Positions 43,516 through 53,699 of a DNA stretch of 64,000 bases are shown here, in pieces. Under the pieces are notes generated by a model. The model saw only the letters and a list, made by a program, of their open reading frames with translations, had not been told where the DNA came from and did no database searches. The position numbers and the translations under genes were made by a program. Origin of the DNA: Planctomycetota bacterium (GTDB lineage Bacteria; Planctomycetota; UBA1135; UBA2386); contig JADJWQ010000006.1 of NCBI GenBank assembly GCA_016716265.1, positions 1,639,501 to 1,703,500 on the forward strand, given 5' to 3'. The stretch's first letter is position 1, and every line of letters starts with the position of its first letter.

Positions 43516-46500
43516 CTAGTCCCCCCGAGCGCGCGCGATCGTGGAAACGACGTCGCCCCAGAGTTCCGCCCAGGCCTGTGCCTCGTCCGCGGGAAGTGCC
43601 CCGAGCGACGCGAGCTCCCGCACCGACGCGAGGTCCTGGTCCCCGAGCCAGTGTGTGAGGCCCGAGACGACCGCCGCAGCGTCGCTGTCGCCGCGCCACG
43701 CCGCGAGCCGCCTCTGCAGCCACTCCAGGGCAGCGCGGCGTAGCTCGGTGCGCTCGCGCTCCTCGAGCGCGCCCGCACCCTCGCCAGCACCGGCGGCCGC
43801 GAGCACGGCCGCGCACGCGGCGTCATACGAGGCGAGTGGCTGCAGCAACGTCGCCTCGGGATCGCGCTGCAGCGCTGCGGTCCACAGCCTCGCCGACCGG
43901 GTGTACTCGCGCCGCATGTAGGCGAGGGAGGCCGCCGCCGCGAGGTCCTCTATGGACGCCTCCGTCGCGGCGAGGCGACCCCGGAGCAGCGAATCCCAGA
44001 CGGCGGATGCCTCGAGCTTCGCGCGCGCCCATGTGAGCTGCTCCCGGAAGTACGAGCTACGCGGGTCGAGTTCGACCGCGCGCTCCCACTCCGTGACGGA
44101 GTCCGACCAGCGCCCGACGTTCCACAGCGCGAACGCGAGATTCGCGCGCGAATTCGCGTGGCGGGGATCGAGCCGGACCGCGGTTTCGGCCGCCTGCAGC
44201 GATTCGTAGTCGCTGCCGACCCTCCGGAGCGCGCTCGCGAGGTTGCTCCAGCCGACCCCGTAGTTCGGGGCGAGCTCGACCACCCTTCGATAGACCTCGA
44301 CGCTCTCGGCGATGCGACCAGCCGTGCTCAGCGATCGACCGAGGTTGTTCGTCGCCCCGACGTGCTCGTGGTGGTGCTCGAGCTCCAGACGGTACTCCTC
44401 GATCGCTTCCTCCAGCTGACCCGCGGAGCGGTAGATGTTGCCGATGTTGTAGTGCGCATCGATCTGATCGGGGTCCAGCTCCAGGCTGCGCCGGTAGCAG
44501 GCCAGCGACTCCTCGATCAGCGGATGCCCGAGGAACTCGGCACCGTCGGGAAGCCCCTCCTTCTCCGTCTTGGTCTGGAGCGCGAGCGCGAGCGCGAAAT
44601 GCGCGCCGCGGTACTCGGGATCCTCGGCGATGATCTCCCGCAGCGCATCGACCGCGACGTCGGGCTCGCCGACGCGGATCTGGACGCGCGCCAGCCCGTA
44701 GCGCGCCGAGCGCTTGTCCGGATCCCAGGGCTCCGCCTCGCAGTCCAGCGCCGCGCGGAAGCAACGCATCGCGGCCTCCGAATGCGCCGCGGGCGCGCCG
44801 CGACGGATGGACCCGGCGTCCATGTTGTCGCGCACGACCGCCGCATGGTGGTACCACCGGTAGCGCGGATCCTCCGCGGCCAGCTCGTCGTAGAGCCGCG
44901 CCGCGCGCTCGAGGTCCCCCGCCGCGAACAGCGCGTGCCCGGCCCGGTGGCGCGTCTCGATCATCTCGGGGCGCAGTGCGTGCGCGATGCGGTAGAGCGC
45001 GAAGGCCTCGTCCGGCATCCCGTGCTCCTCGAGCATCCTGCCGAGACGAAGGGCGAGCACGACGTCTCCGGGATGCGCGTCCTGCACGCGCCGCAGGAAG
45101 GCGACGGCCGCGTCGTGCTCCGAGTCCAAGGACAGCGCCTCGCCGAGGGTCAGCGCGCAGAGGACGGGTTGGGTCTCGATCGGCGCGCTCTCGGCGAGCT
45201 CCTTCAGTGCGAGCGGATCCGACCCCTCGGCGGCCAGCGTCGCGCGCAGCCGATCGCGCCACGCGTCACCCGGGTCGAGCCGCGCGGCGAGCGCATGCTT
45301 CTGCCTGGCCTGTCCGAGCAGGCGCTCCCGGCGCTCGGCGTCGAGCACGCGTGGGTCCTCGCACACTACGAGCCGGCGCAGCGCGATCCCCCAGTGATCG
45401 AGTGCCGCAGCGAGCGTCGGCACGATCGCCTGGTGCTCGGCGGCGAGTCGTTCGAGACCTCCCGTCGGGGCTCCGGCATCGATCGGCACCTCCAGTCCGT
45501 ACTCCGAGAAGGCCGCGGCGTAGGCCCCCGCCAGCCGAACGGCCTCATTGAGGAGCTGGTGTGGGACATCGGCGCTCTCGTCGCGGGGCAGCCGCAGATC
45601 GACGAGCCGTGCGACCATCGCCTCGTCCCGCGCGGACTGCTCCCGCGCGCGCCGCGCGGCGCCGGCGGATGCGTCGATGTCGGCGAGCACGCTCGCCACG
45701 TTCTCCACCAGCTCTGCGGGCACGTCTGGCGCCGCCGCCAGTGCGGCGGCCTTCTGCGCGGCGTGGAGCGCCGCGTCCCAGCTCGCGGCGTCGTCGCGGC
45801 GCTCGAGCGCCTTGCCGCGCCCCGTCTGAGCCTCCTGCAGCGCGTCGACGACGAGCGCGGCAGCGCGATCGCGTCGCTGGTCGGCCGCGCGCCGACTGTG
45901 CTCGCGGGAATACGCGCCGACCGCGATGGCCACGAGTACGGTGGCTGCGACGGCGATCGTCGCTCGCGACCGGCTCTGCGCCGCACGCGCCCGGTCTTCG
46001 GCCGCGGCCAGGTACCGCCCGACGCAGTCTGCCACCTGACGAGCGCTGCTCGGACGCGCGGCGGGGTCGCTCGACAGGCAGTCCGCCGCGAGCTCCGCAG
46101 CTCGCGAGCCGCGCCGCAGCGTGCGACGCGCGCCGTGGCGCGCGACGTGTCCCCCTGGCGCGCCAGCTCCATCACGTCGCCGTCCCCGGCCACGTACGGC
46201 GGCAGCCCGGTCAGGATCTCGCACAGCATCGCCCCCAGGGAGAACACGTCGGAGCGCTCGTCCATGCGCTCGACGTCGCCGCGCGCCTGCTCGGGCGGCA
46301 TGTACTCGGGCGTCCCGAAGACCGTGCCCGCGATCGAGTGCCGGCTGCCGGGCCGCGTCCGCAGGGTCCTGACACGCCCGTCGTCAGGCGTGGGTTCGCC
46401 AGCGCCACGATGCTGTTCGACCTCACTCGAACGGAGCACCTTGGCGAGTCCCCAGTCGCAGACCTGCACCTCGCCGAACGAGCCGATCATGACGTTCGAG

Positions 46501-47105
46501 GGCTTGAGGTCGCGGTGCACGACGCGCCGCGCGTGCGCGTACGCGATCGTCTGGCACACCTGCTCGAACACGCCGAGGAAGCGGCGCCGGTCGTGCGACG
46601 GGTCGGGGCGCGCCTCGAGCAGCGAGGCCAGCGTCCGACCCTGGACGAGCTTCATCGCGAAGTACGGCTGCTCGCCGTGCTGCAGGCCGAACTCGTACAC
46701 CTGCACGACGCCCGGATGCTGGAGCTGGCCGCCGATCTGCGCTTCCTCGACGAAGCGCTGGACGATCTCCGCGCGGTCCGCGTAGTCCGGCCGCAGCACC
46801 TTCATCGCGACGTCGCGGCCGAGGTCGACGTCTCGCGCGTGGTAGACGATTCCGACACCGCCGCGCGCGAGTTCGCCGAGGACGCGGTAGCGGGATCCCT
46901 GGAGCGCCGCGGCGGGATGGCGGTCGAGCGGACCGGGCACCGGAGACACCTCGCCGTCCGCCGGCGGGAGGTCCAGTCCCAACGGAGCGCACAACCTCGC
47001 GGACAGCGTCTCGACCACGCTGGAACCGGCGCGTCGCACGAAGGCCGCGGCCAGACCGCGGTCGAGCGGGTCCGCGGGGAGCTGGGGGTCGTCGACAGGG
47101 CTCAT
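43516..47105 (-). pseudogene. Hanks-type Ser/Thr kinase with TPR tail, interrupted by one frameshift
   Basis: Start ATG 47105, stop 43516. The first 336 residues form a kinase: glycine loop ELARGGVGIVYHA, Lys102, catalytic HRDLKPSN with Asp199, DWG in place of DFG (CDWGLAK) and GTPEYMPPEQ. At about 46096 the frame shifts: one reads ...GAARELRSS, the other ...AELAADCLSSDPAARPSS, and the second is the expected end of the kinase. The second frame continues with a membrane helix (TIAVAATVLVAIAVGAYS) and about 800 residues of TPR repeats. Loss of a single base in the codon before GAGCTC would explain it. Without the shift the protein would be about 1195 residues. Either this is a recent inactivation or an assembly error. 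It follows its sigma factor by 85 bp. Confidence 0.8.
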
Positions 47106-47190
47106 CGGGATCCTCCTCGCTCGGGAATTCGCGCGGTGTCCGGTTCTCGCCGCGACGTCCTCCGGAATCCGGTGTCCGCTCGGGCGCCGG

Positions 47191-47880
47191 TCACCCGAGC
47201 ATGGCGAGGACGCGTTCGCACTCCGCCTCCAGGTCCGCTTCGCTGCGCACGACGTGCTCCGCGACCGCCGTGCGCAACGCGGCGGAGAACTCCTTGCGCG
47301 CCCGGGCGTACTCGTGGTGCAGCCATTCGGCGGCGACCCCCCAGCGCGCCGCGATCTCACGGATCGCCAGGCCGTCCCCGAACCGCAGCCACAGAAGCTC
47401 GACGCGGCGCGAGGCCTCGGCGCCCTGTCCGGCCGCGCGGAGCTCCATCAGACGCCGCGCCTCGTGGACGAGCATCGTGGCCCACTCGCGATCGAGCACG
47501 CGAGACAGCCGGGTCGCTCGCTCGGGCACGTCGTCGCCGACGGCATCCAGCTCCTCGAGGCGCGGAACGCGGCCGGCCTTGCGCTCGAGTCGCTGCGCGA
47601 CGTGCCGCACGACGCCGACGAGGAAGGCGCGGAAGCCGCCATTCCGCTCGGGCACGGCGCGGGCCAGCGGCGTCGCCTGCTTGAAGCACTCGAGGAAGAC
47701 GTCCTGCACACAGTCGTCGACCTCGCGCTGGAGCGCGGACCCGCGCCAGCGCTCGTTCAGGTAGGCGCGGACGAGCGCCTGATAGGTCTCGGCGAAGCGC
47801 GCGCGCGCATCGCCGTCTCCTCCCGCGGCGTTACGGATCAGCGTCCAGCTCGTCTCGTAGCGGGCGTCACCGTGGACCAC
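47191..47880 (-). CDS. ECF-like sigma factor paired with kinase gene
   Basis: A 229-residue sigma-70 family protein. Region 2 is seen around REVDDCVQDVFLECFKQATP and FRAFLVGVVRHVAQRLERK, and region 4 around LAIREIAARWGVAAEWLHHE. No ATG is well placed; I chose the GTG at 47880, which precedes the first plausible helix, but a start further upstream is possible. It lies 85 bp before the kinase/TPR gene on the same strand, an arrangement known for planctomycete ECF factors linked to membrane Ser/Thr kinases, where phosphorylation may control the sigma factor. It is divergent from the delta-60 gene at 48122. Confidence 0.82.
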   Translation of the reverse strand: MVHGDARYETSWTLIRNAAGGDGDARARFAETYQALVRAYLNERWRGSALQREVDDCVQDVFLECFKQATPLARAVPERNGGFRAFLVGVVRHVAQRLERKAGRVPRLEELDAVGDDVPERATRLSRVLDREWATMLVHEARRLMELRAAGQGAEASRRVELLWLRFGDGLAIREIAARWGVAAEWLHHEYARARKEFSAALRTAVAEHVVRSEADLEAECERVLAMLG

Positions 47881-48121
47881 GGCGGCATTGTCGCGGCGGG
47901 CGCCGCGTTCCGCAACGCACGGACGCCCCACTGCGCGCACCGCTCCGCCAGCACGCGCCGCGCCGGCGTGATCGGGTGCACGCCCCGCGGAATCCGCAGG
48001 TGGACGTGCGAAACGCGAGCAGCGCGCGAACTCGCCTTCGGGATCGCACTGCGACCTGCCGGTCTCCTCCCGTCCGAGAAGGACCGGCGAACCCGACCCT
48101 CTCCGCGTTCGAGGAACATCC

Positions 48122-50881
48122 ATGTCCTGCACGAGGCCGCTCACCCTCGCATTCTCCGCCGCCGCGCTGCTCGCGCCCGTCGCGACCGGCCAGGCCGGCT
48201 ACCTCGACAGCTCGTTCGGCCACGGCGGCCTCGTGACGACTGGCCTCATGGGACCGGGCAGCGAGAACCCATCGGACCTCGCGGTCGTCGCCCGCGGCAA
48301 CAACGGCGATCTGGTCGTCACGGGTGCCGCCGAAGGGGTCGACGGTCTCCCCCGCTGGTTCGTCGCACGGTTCCGGTCGGATGGGACCCCGGACCCGTCA
48401 TTCGGCGACGGTGGCTCGGTCGCGACACCGGTGCCCGCGCAGTCGGGCTACGGCACCACTCCCCCGCCGCTCACGGTCCAGTTCGACGGGGACGCGATCA
48501 TCGTCGCAGGCCGACTCGCCAACACGTGGTTCCCAGGCTCGGGTCATGTGGCCGTGGTGCGCTATCAGCGCGACGGCACGCTCGATCCGCGCTTCGGTGA
48601 CGGCGGCACCGCCACCATCTCCCTCGAGCCGGGAGGCATCGGTTTCGGACTGCAGGCCGCGCTCGTCTCCCGAGGTCGCGTCCTGCTGGGCCACTCGCGC
48701 AACGGGGACTTCGCGGTCCTCGCGCTCGCGGCGGACGGCACGGTGGATCCGACCTTCGGCAGCGCCGGGATCGTCACGCACGATCTCGGCGGTGGCTACG
48801 ACCTGCCGACGCACATGCTGCTCGACTCGGGCGGGAACGTCGTCCTGGTCGGCGTGAGCCACGTGTCGGGTCAGCAATCGCTCGCCGCCGTGCGCCTGCT
48901 CGCCGACGGCGGCCTCGATCCGTCGTTCGGAAGCGGCGGCATCGCCCTGACGACGCAAGCCAACGGCATGTCAGTCCATGGAGCTGCCGCGACGCCCGAC
49001 GGTGGGTTGGCGATGCTCGTGGCGCGCTGGGGTATCGGCGGTACGCAGTGGAGCGTCGTGCGCCTCGACGCACGTGGCAGTCTCCTCGCAGACTTCCCGG
49101 TTTCGGTGCAGGGCACGGCCGACCTCGCGGTGCAGGACGACGGCATGATCCTGCTCAGCGAGACCGGCGACGCGCGGTCATTCCGCGCGGCTCGCTACAC
49201 GCCCCAGGGCGCGCTCGACCCGAGCTTCGGCGTCGGCGGCCGGGCCGTCGTCCCTGCGGCGCAGATCGGCGCCCTCTGGGCGTCGTCGACGGGTATTGCG
49301 GCCAGCGCCGGCGTTGGGGTCCTGGTGTTGGGCAGCAGGACCGCGACGAGCACGAGCGACCTTGACTTCGCGGTCGTGCGTCTGTCCGCGACCGGAAGTC
49401 ACGATCGGACCTACGCGGGCGGCGCCGGCTTCGCCTCCGTCGAGACCAGTCTTCCGCAGACAGACCAAGGTATGGACCTCGCCGTGCTGCAGGGAGACGG
49501 CAAGCTCCTCGTGTTGGGGAACTCCGGCGGGCAGGCCAACAGCTACTCGCTGCTCGCCCGCTACGACGCATACGGCAGCCTGGACGGGAGCTTCGGCCTG
49601 GGCGGCATCCAGCCGCTGCCCGGCGACGACATCGAATGGTCGGGAGGACGAGCTCTCGCCGTCCAGAGCACGGGCCGGATCCTCGTCGGCTGCGTGTCGC
49701 GCATCGGCCGCCTGAACAGCGGTGAAACCGACCTCGTGATCGTCGGCTTCGACCCGTGGGGCCGGCTCGACCCGACTTTCGGCGCGGCCGGCTACGCGTT
49801 CGTCGACCGACCCGGCGGCGACGACAACCTGTGGCGGCTCGCGGTGCTCCCCGACGACCGCGTCGTCGTGTTCGGGGCCCATGGAACGGGCACTCCGTCG
49901 GCCGGCTGGAAGCAGTTCCCCCTCGTCGCACGGCTCCTGCCGGACGGGGCGGCGGACCACGGCTTCTGCAACAGCGGCTCCGTCGTGCTCGGCACTCTGG
50001 CTCAGAGCCCGAACGTGGCGGGCGGGGCCGTCTACCCCGACGGCCGGATCTTCGTCGCGGCATGGGGATTCGGAGCCAACAGCACGACCTACGAGCTGCT
50101 GATCGGCCTGCTCCAGCCGGACGGGACGAACGGGGGACTGATGCCCACCGGACGCACGGGTCGGGACTTCGGCCCTGCCGCGATCGACGACCTCGGACGA
50201 GTCCTGCTCGGTGTCGGCAGAGCCAGCCCCAATTGGTCCGTACTGCGCTTCTTGCCCAACGGCGCGTTCGACGCCGTGACCCTCGACTCGACCTTCGGGA
50301 CGAACGGCACGGCGACCATGGACGTCGGCGGCTTTACCGGGTGCCAAGATCTCGTCGTGCAAGGCGACCGCAAGGTCCTCGGGATCGGCCGTGTAGGCGC
50401 GGACTTCGGGCTGGTGCGCTGGAACGAGGATGGCACGCCCGACCTGGGGTTCGGCACCGGCGGGGTCGCCGTGGCCGACTTCGGTCCCGACTCGTGGGCC
50501 GCGACCGGCGTGATCCAGGGGGACGGCCGGATCGTCCTCGTCGGCGTGGTGACGACACCCAACTACGGGAGCGACATCGCGCTCGCCCGCTTCCACGGCA
50601 TCACGACGCCCGCCGCCGTCGTCCAGGAGCTCGTCCCGATCGTCCAGAGCTTCGTCGAGCTCGGCCTGCTCTCCCACACCGCTTCGAAGTCGCTGCAATC
50701 GAAGCTGGAGGCATCGCTCCAGCAGGTCGAGAACGGCAACCCGACCGCGGCGCTCAATCAGCTCGACGCGTTCCTCAACCAGATCGGCGCGCTGGTCCAG
50801 AGTGGCCGGCTCGATACGACCCACGCAAGCGTCCTGAACAGCTGGGCGGTGATGGCGCAGACGCTCATCGCGAACGGCTGA
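48122..50881 (+). CDS. Delta-60 repeat secreted protein with C-terminal FIMAH-like domain
   Basis: A 919-residue exported protein with signal peptide MSCTRPLTLAFSAAALLAPV and cleavage near TGQA. It contains about a dozen delta-60 repeats, each with the core (R)xxxDGTxDPSFGxxG, for example RFRSDGTPDPSFGDGG and RYQRDGTLDPRFGDGG, which should form a beta-propeller. The last 90 residues (VELGLLSHTASKSLQSKLEA and the following helical part) resemble a FIMAH domain, a helical module found at the end of extracellular bacterial proteins. No enzymatic motif is present. It is probably displayed or secreted; ligand unknown. It is a single gene, divergent from the sigma factor with 241 bp between. Confidence 0.88.
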   Translation: MSCTRPLTLAFSAAALLAPVATGQAGYLDSSFGHGGLVTTGLMGPGSENPSDLAVVARGNNGDLVVTGAAEGVDGLPRWFVARFRSDGTPDPSFGDGGSVATPVPAQSGYGTTPPPLTVQFDGDAIIVAGRLANTWFPGSGHVAVVRYQRDGTLDPRFGDGGTATISLEPGGIGFGLQAALVSRGRVLLGHSRNGDFAVLALAADGTVDPTFGSAGIVTHDLGGGYDLPTHMLLDSGGNVVLVGVSHVSGQQSLAAVRLLADGGLDPSFGSGGIALTTQANGMSVHGAAATPDGGLAMLVARWGIGGTQWSVVRLDARGSLLADFPVSVQGTADLAVQDDGMILLSETGDARSFRAARYTPQGALDPSFGVGGRAVVPAAQIGALWASSTGIAASAGVGVLVLGSRTATSTSDLDFAVVRLSATGSHDRTYAGGAGFASVETSLPQTDQGMDLAVLQGDGKLLVLGNSGGQANSYSLLARYDAYGSLDGSFGLGGIQPLPGDDIEWSGGRALAVQSTGRILVGCVSRIGRLNSGETDLVIVGFDPWGRLDPTFGAAGYAFVDRPGGDDNLWRLAVLPDDRVVVFGAHGTGTPSAGWKQFPLVARLLPDGAADHGFCNSGSVVLGTLAQSPNVAGGAVYPDGRIFVAAWGFGANSTTYELLIGLLQPDGTNGGLMPTGRTGRDFGPAAIDDLGRVLLGVGRASPNWSVLRFLPNGAFDAVTLDSTFGTNGTATMDVGGFTGCQDLVVQGDRKVLGIGRVGADFGLVRWNEDGTPDLGFGTGGVAVADFGPDSWAATGVIQGDGRIVLVGVVTTPNYGSDIALARFHGITTPAAVVQELVPIVQSFVELGLLSHTASKSLQSKLEASLQQVENGNPTAALNQLDAFLNQIGALVQSGRLDTTHASVLNSWAVMAQTLIANG

Positions 50882-51055
50882 GTCGTCCCTTCGCGGCGCG
50901 CCGGCCGGACCGCGGACTTCCCCCCACCGACCGGCGGCCCCGGTCCTGCGCCCGCCGCCACCGCTTGGTGCACGCGTCCTGCCAAGTACGCTCGCACTTC
51001 TCCTGGTCGACGATATGAGGCGCGGGTCGACCACCTCCCAATGGACTTGCTCCAG

Positions 51056-51486
51056 TCAGCAGGTCGTCCAGTCGTCGGAAGCGTCATGTAGCAGCTTGCT
51101 GTGGTAGCGCTCGGGGAGCTCGATCAGCTGCTCGAGGCAGATGTCCGACCCGTCGAACCACGAATGTCCGCGGCTGCGCTCCGGCTGCCGCGGCTCCATG
51201 TCCGGGACTTCCACCGCGACCACGCATTCGCATACACGACGGTACACTCGTCCCTCCGGACGTGACCCGCGAAACCACCGAGCTGCTGCGTGACGACGTT
51301 CGTGCGTTGCAGATCGAGAACCAACGCAGCGCGCTCGACTCCCGGCAGACCGCTGCCTCCCGGTGTCGGAGCGCCCTCGATGAACACGCAGGTCGCGCCG
51401 CGCCCGGCTGTCGCAATCAACACGCGATGCGTGACGACGCGCAGGCCGTCGACCGGTGATCCCGCCACCGCGGCTTCTCGGTGCAC
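51056..51486 (-). pseudogene. Frameshifted small gene of unknown family
   Basis: Two minus-strand frames with protein-like composition join into about 143 residues. The upstream part, starting at the ATG at 51486, contains VLIATAGRGATCVFIEGAPT and LVLDLQRTNVVTQQLGGFAG; the downstream part, ending at 51056, contains VVAVEVPDMEPRQPERSRGH and SDICLEQLIELPERYHSKLL. The switch occurs near 51222, where DECTVVYANA in one frame runs into VVAVEVPDME in the other. Neither frame alone looks complete. I do not recognise the family. A sequencing error is possible, but the surrounding DNA also holds decayed material, so real decay is more likely. Confidence 0.5.
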
Positions 51487-51590
51487 GTCGCGACCGCCGC
51501 AGCGGCCGGGCAGCGCAACGCGCCGGAGCGGGTGTATCGAGATGCCTTGCGCCCGGCCATCGAGCGGGACCGGTCAGCCTGCCCCCTTGC

Positions 51591-51700
51591 CGGCCGAACT
51601 CCTGCCGCTCGCCCCACCCCGGGGCCCGCCCCGCTGGCCGGGCCTGCGGGCCGACCGAAGCCGTCGATGCCCGGCGCTGCGATCGGAATCCGGGTCGCAT
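51591..51700. repeat. Dispersed repeat, copy 2
   Basis: This segment aligns without gaps to 7241-7350, about 76% identical over the best 100 positions by eye. It lies in the gene-poor stretch upstream of the LCCL protein gene. In both copies one frame reads LAPPR and later ALRSES at the same distance on the plus strand, and the opposite strand reads DSDRSA and later RGGASG, so a shared coding origin cannot be excluded. Confidence 0.5.
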
Positions 51701-51873
51701 GCCGCACGCGGCCCGGCCTTGGCGCCGCCGGGTGACCGCATCCTCCGGCATGTCGCAGGCATCCGCTCGGACGATTCCGCGGAACGTCCGTGCCGGCGTA
51801 CGATCCGGCCGTTACCCGCCGAAGCCGATCGCGCGGCCAGACCACCGACCCGACCGGATCGAAGCAGAGTCAG

Positions 51874-53274
51874 ATGATTGTCCGACTCGCGATGCTCTCC
51901 TGTGCCGGCCTGCTGCTCGCGCCCGCGCCGCTCTCCGCGCAGCACGACCGACTCCCACCGGATGCCGCCGAGCGGATTCGTCAGTTCGACGAGATCTCGT
52001 GGCTGATGCGCGCCGACCTGTATCAGGATCTCGCGCGGCTCGCTGCGGCACACCGAAGTCTCGGCGACGTCCGGAGCGCTACGGCGATCGAGTCGGCAGC
52101 CGCACATCTGTCTCCCCGGCCACCTGATCGCGCACTGGCTGCCCCGCAGGACCTGACGGAGGTGCCAGGTGAGCCCGGCCAATCGTGGCTCTTGGCCGTC
52201 ACGGGCTCGCTCGACGGCGTGGTCCGGGGCACCGAGGTCTACACCGACGATTCGGCGCTCGGCGCCGCCGCGGTGCACGTCGGACTGCTGCAAGCGGGAC
52301 AACGCGGGATCCTGCGCGTCACCTTCGTAGCCGGCCAGGCGAGCTACGCCGGAACGTCGTGCAACGGTGTCGAGACGCAGGACCGGTCAGCCTGGCACCG
52401 CAAATTCACGCTCGAGAGCGTCATAGCGACCGCAAGGTCGATCCTGCAGGATCTCGATAGGCGCTGGTCCGACCGGGTCCGATCGACGCTGGTCCCCCCG
52501 GCCGCCGACCACGCCGTCCCCGACGAGCTACCGCCCGCGGGCCGTGGCGTGATCGAGATCGACCAACGCGGCCGCGTCCGCTTCGACGAGCATGAAGTGA
52601 GCGACCCCACGGACGACACCGAACTCCTCCACATGCTGCGGCGCTTCCGAGATCGCGACAATGCGATGCGCTGGCAGGCCGGGATCGGCGGCCGGACGAT
52701 CACCCTGGTCGACGACCCGCTGCTGATCCGCGCCGACAGGTGGACGGCGTGGCACCACGTCGCTCGCCTGATGACGCTCTGCTCCAAGCCGGACGCCGCG
52801 ATCTGGAAGCTGAAGCTCGGCGTCCAGGAGGCCCGGAACGGCGGCCGCGCATCGCCAGCCTGGATCCCCGCCTACCTGCCGCGCGACGCCGCGCGGGCCG
52901 ACGCGCCGGTCGAGCCCGTCGAGCAGCTCCGCATCCGGATCGTGTGCGACGAGCTCGGCGCAATCGAGCCGCGGCGCATGCCTGGCGGCGAAGCCGGTCC
53001 GGCCGAAGCGCCGGCCGGATTCGAACGCGTCGGCCATCGCGTGCACTGGTTACTGGGCCCTCAGCGATGCGCATCGATCGAAGAGCTCCGGGGCTCGCTG
53101 GCGAAGCTCGCCGACGATCCCTCCCGCCGCGTCCCGGACGCCCGTGGCGGCACCCGGATGATGGACCTCCTGATCGAACCCGGGCCGGACGTGAGCTACG
53201 GCGACGTGGTGCACCTGCTCGACGTGGTGATCGCCGCGGGCTTCGAGTCCATCTCCGTCTCGGCTGGTCGCTGA
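51874..53274 (+). CDS. Exported protein with LCCL domain and ExbD-like C-terminus
   Basis: A 466-residue exported protein. The ATG at 51874 gives a signal peptide, MIVRLAMLSCAGLLLAPAPL with cleavage near SAQ. Residues about 105-178 match an LCCL domain: GTEVYTDDSALGAAAVHVGL, then ASYAGTSCNGVETQDRSAWH. The rest contains two stretches resembling the periplasmic ExbD/TolR fold: VIEIDQRGRVRFDEHEVSDP with the helix that follows, and at the very end VSYGDVVHLLDVVIAAGFES leading into ISVSAGR. There is no ExbD-type N-terminal membrane helix apart from the signal peptide and no exbB gene nearby. The combination suggests a periplasmic adaptor that may dock to a Tol/Exb-like complex; this is inference from domain layout only. 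Confidence 0.72.
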   Translation: MIVRLAMLSCAGLLLAPAPLSAQHDRLPPDAAERIRQFDEISWLMRADLYQDLARLAAAHRSLGDVRSATAIESAAAHLSPRPPDRALAAPQDLTEVPGEPGQSWLLAVTGSLDGVVRGTEVYTDDSALGAAAVHVGLLQAGQRGILRVTFVAGQASYAGTSCNGVETQDRSAWHRKFTLESVIATARSILQDLDRRWSDRVRSTLVPPAADHAVPDELPPAGRGVIEIDQRGRVRFDEHEVSDPTDDTELLHMLRRFRDRDNAMRWQAGIGGRTITLVDDPLLIRADRWTAWHHVARLMTLCSKPDAAIWKLKLGVQEARNGGRASPAWIPAYLPRDAARADAPVEPVEQLRIRIVCDELGAIEPRRMPGGEAGPAEAPAGFERVGHRVHWLLGPQRCASIEELRGSLAKLADDPSRRVPDARGGTRMMDLLIEPGPDVSYGDVVHLLDVVIAAGFESISVSAGR

Positions 53275-53699
53275 GCACCGCCCGCGTGGCCTCGTGGCCG
53301 AGCCGGTGCGGTGCGACGACGCCCGGCTGCCCGTCGTGCTCCAGCACGTGCTGCACGGACCGCCGTGCTGGCGATCTTCGCGCGGGAATGCGTCACGGCG
53401 CTTCGGGCTGCCGAGTGCGAGTACCTCGCCGCCCATCGCGGCGCACAGACCTGCCAGAGGCGGAGACGCTCGACCGCGCGCGCGAACCGCGGCACCGGCG
53501 CAGGTGACGTGCAGGCCCGGCGGCGCCCCGCACGAACCGTTGCAGACCGACGACCTCGATGCCGGCCCTCCGCGCGACGGGCACATCGGGATGTGCGATG
53601 CGGGCGGCGGTACGACCCGCCGGTCGCCGAGCGTCGCGACTATGGCGCGGGTGCTCCAACCGACCCTTCGCCGGCGGTCGCATCGACAAGTTCGTCGCG

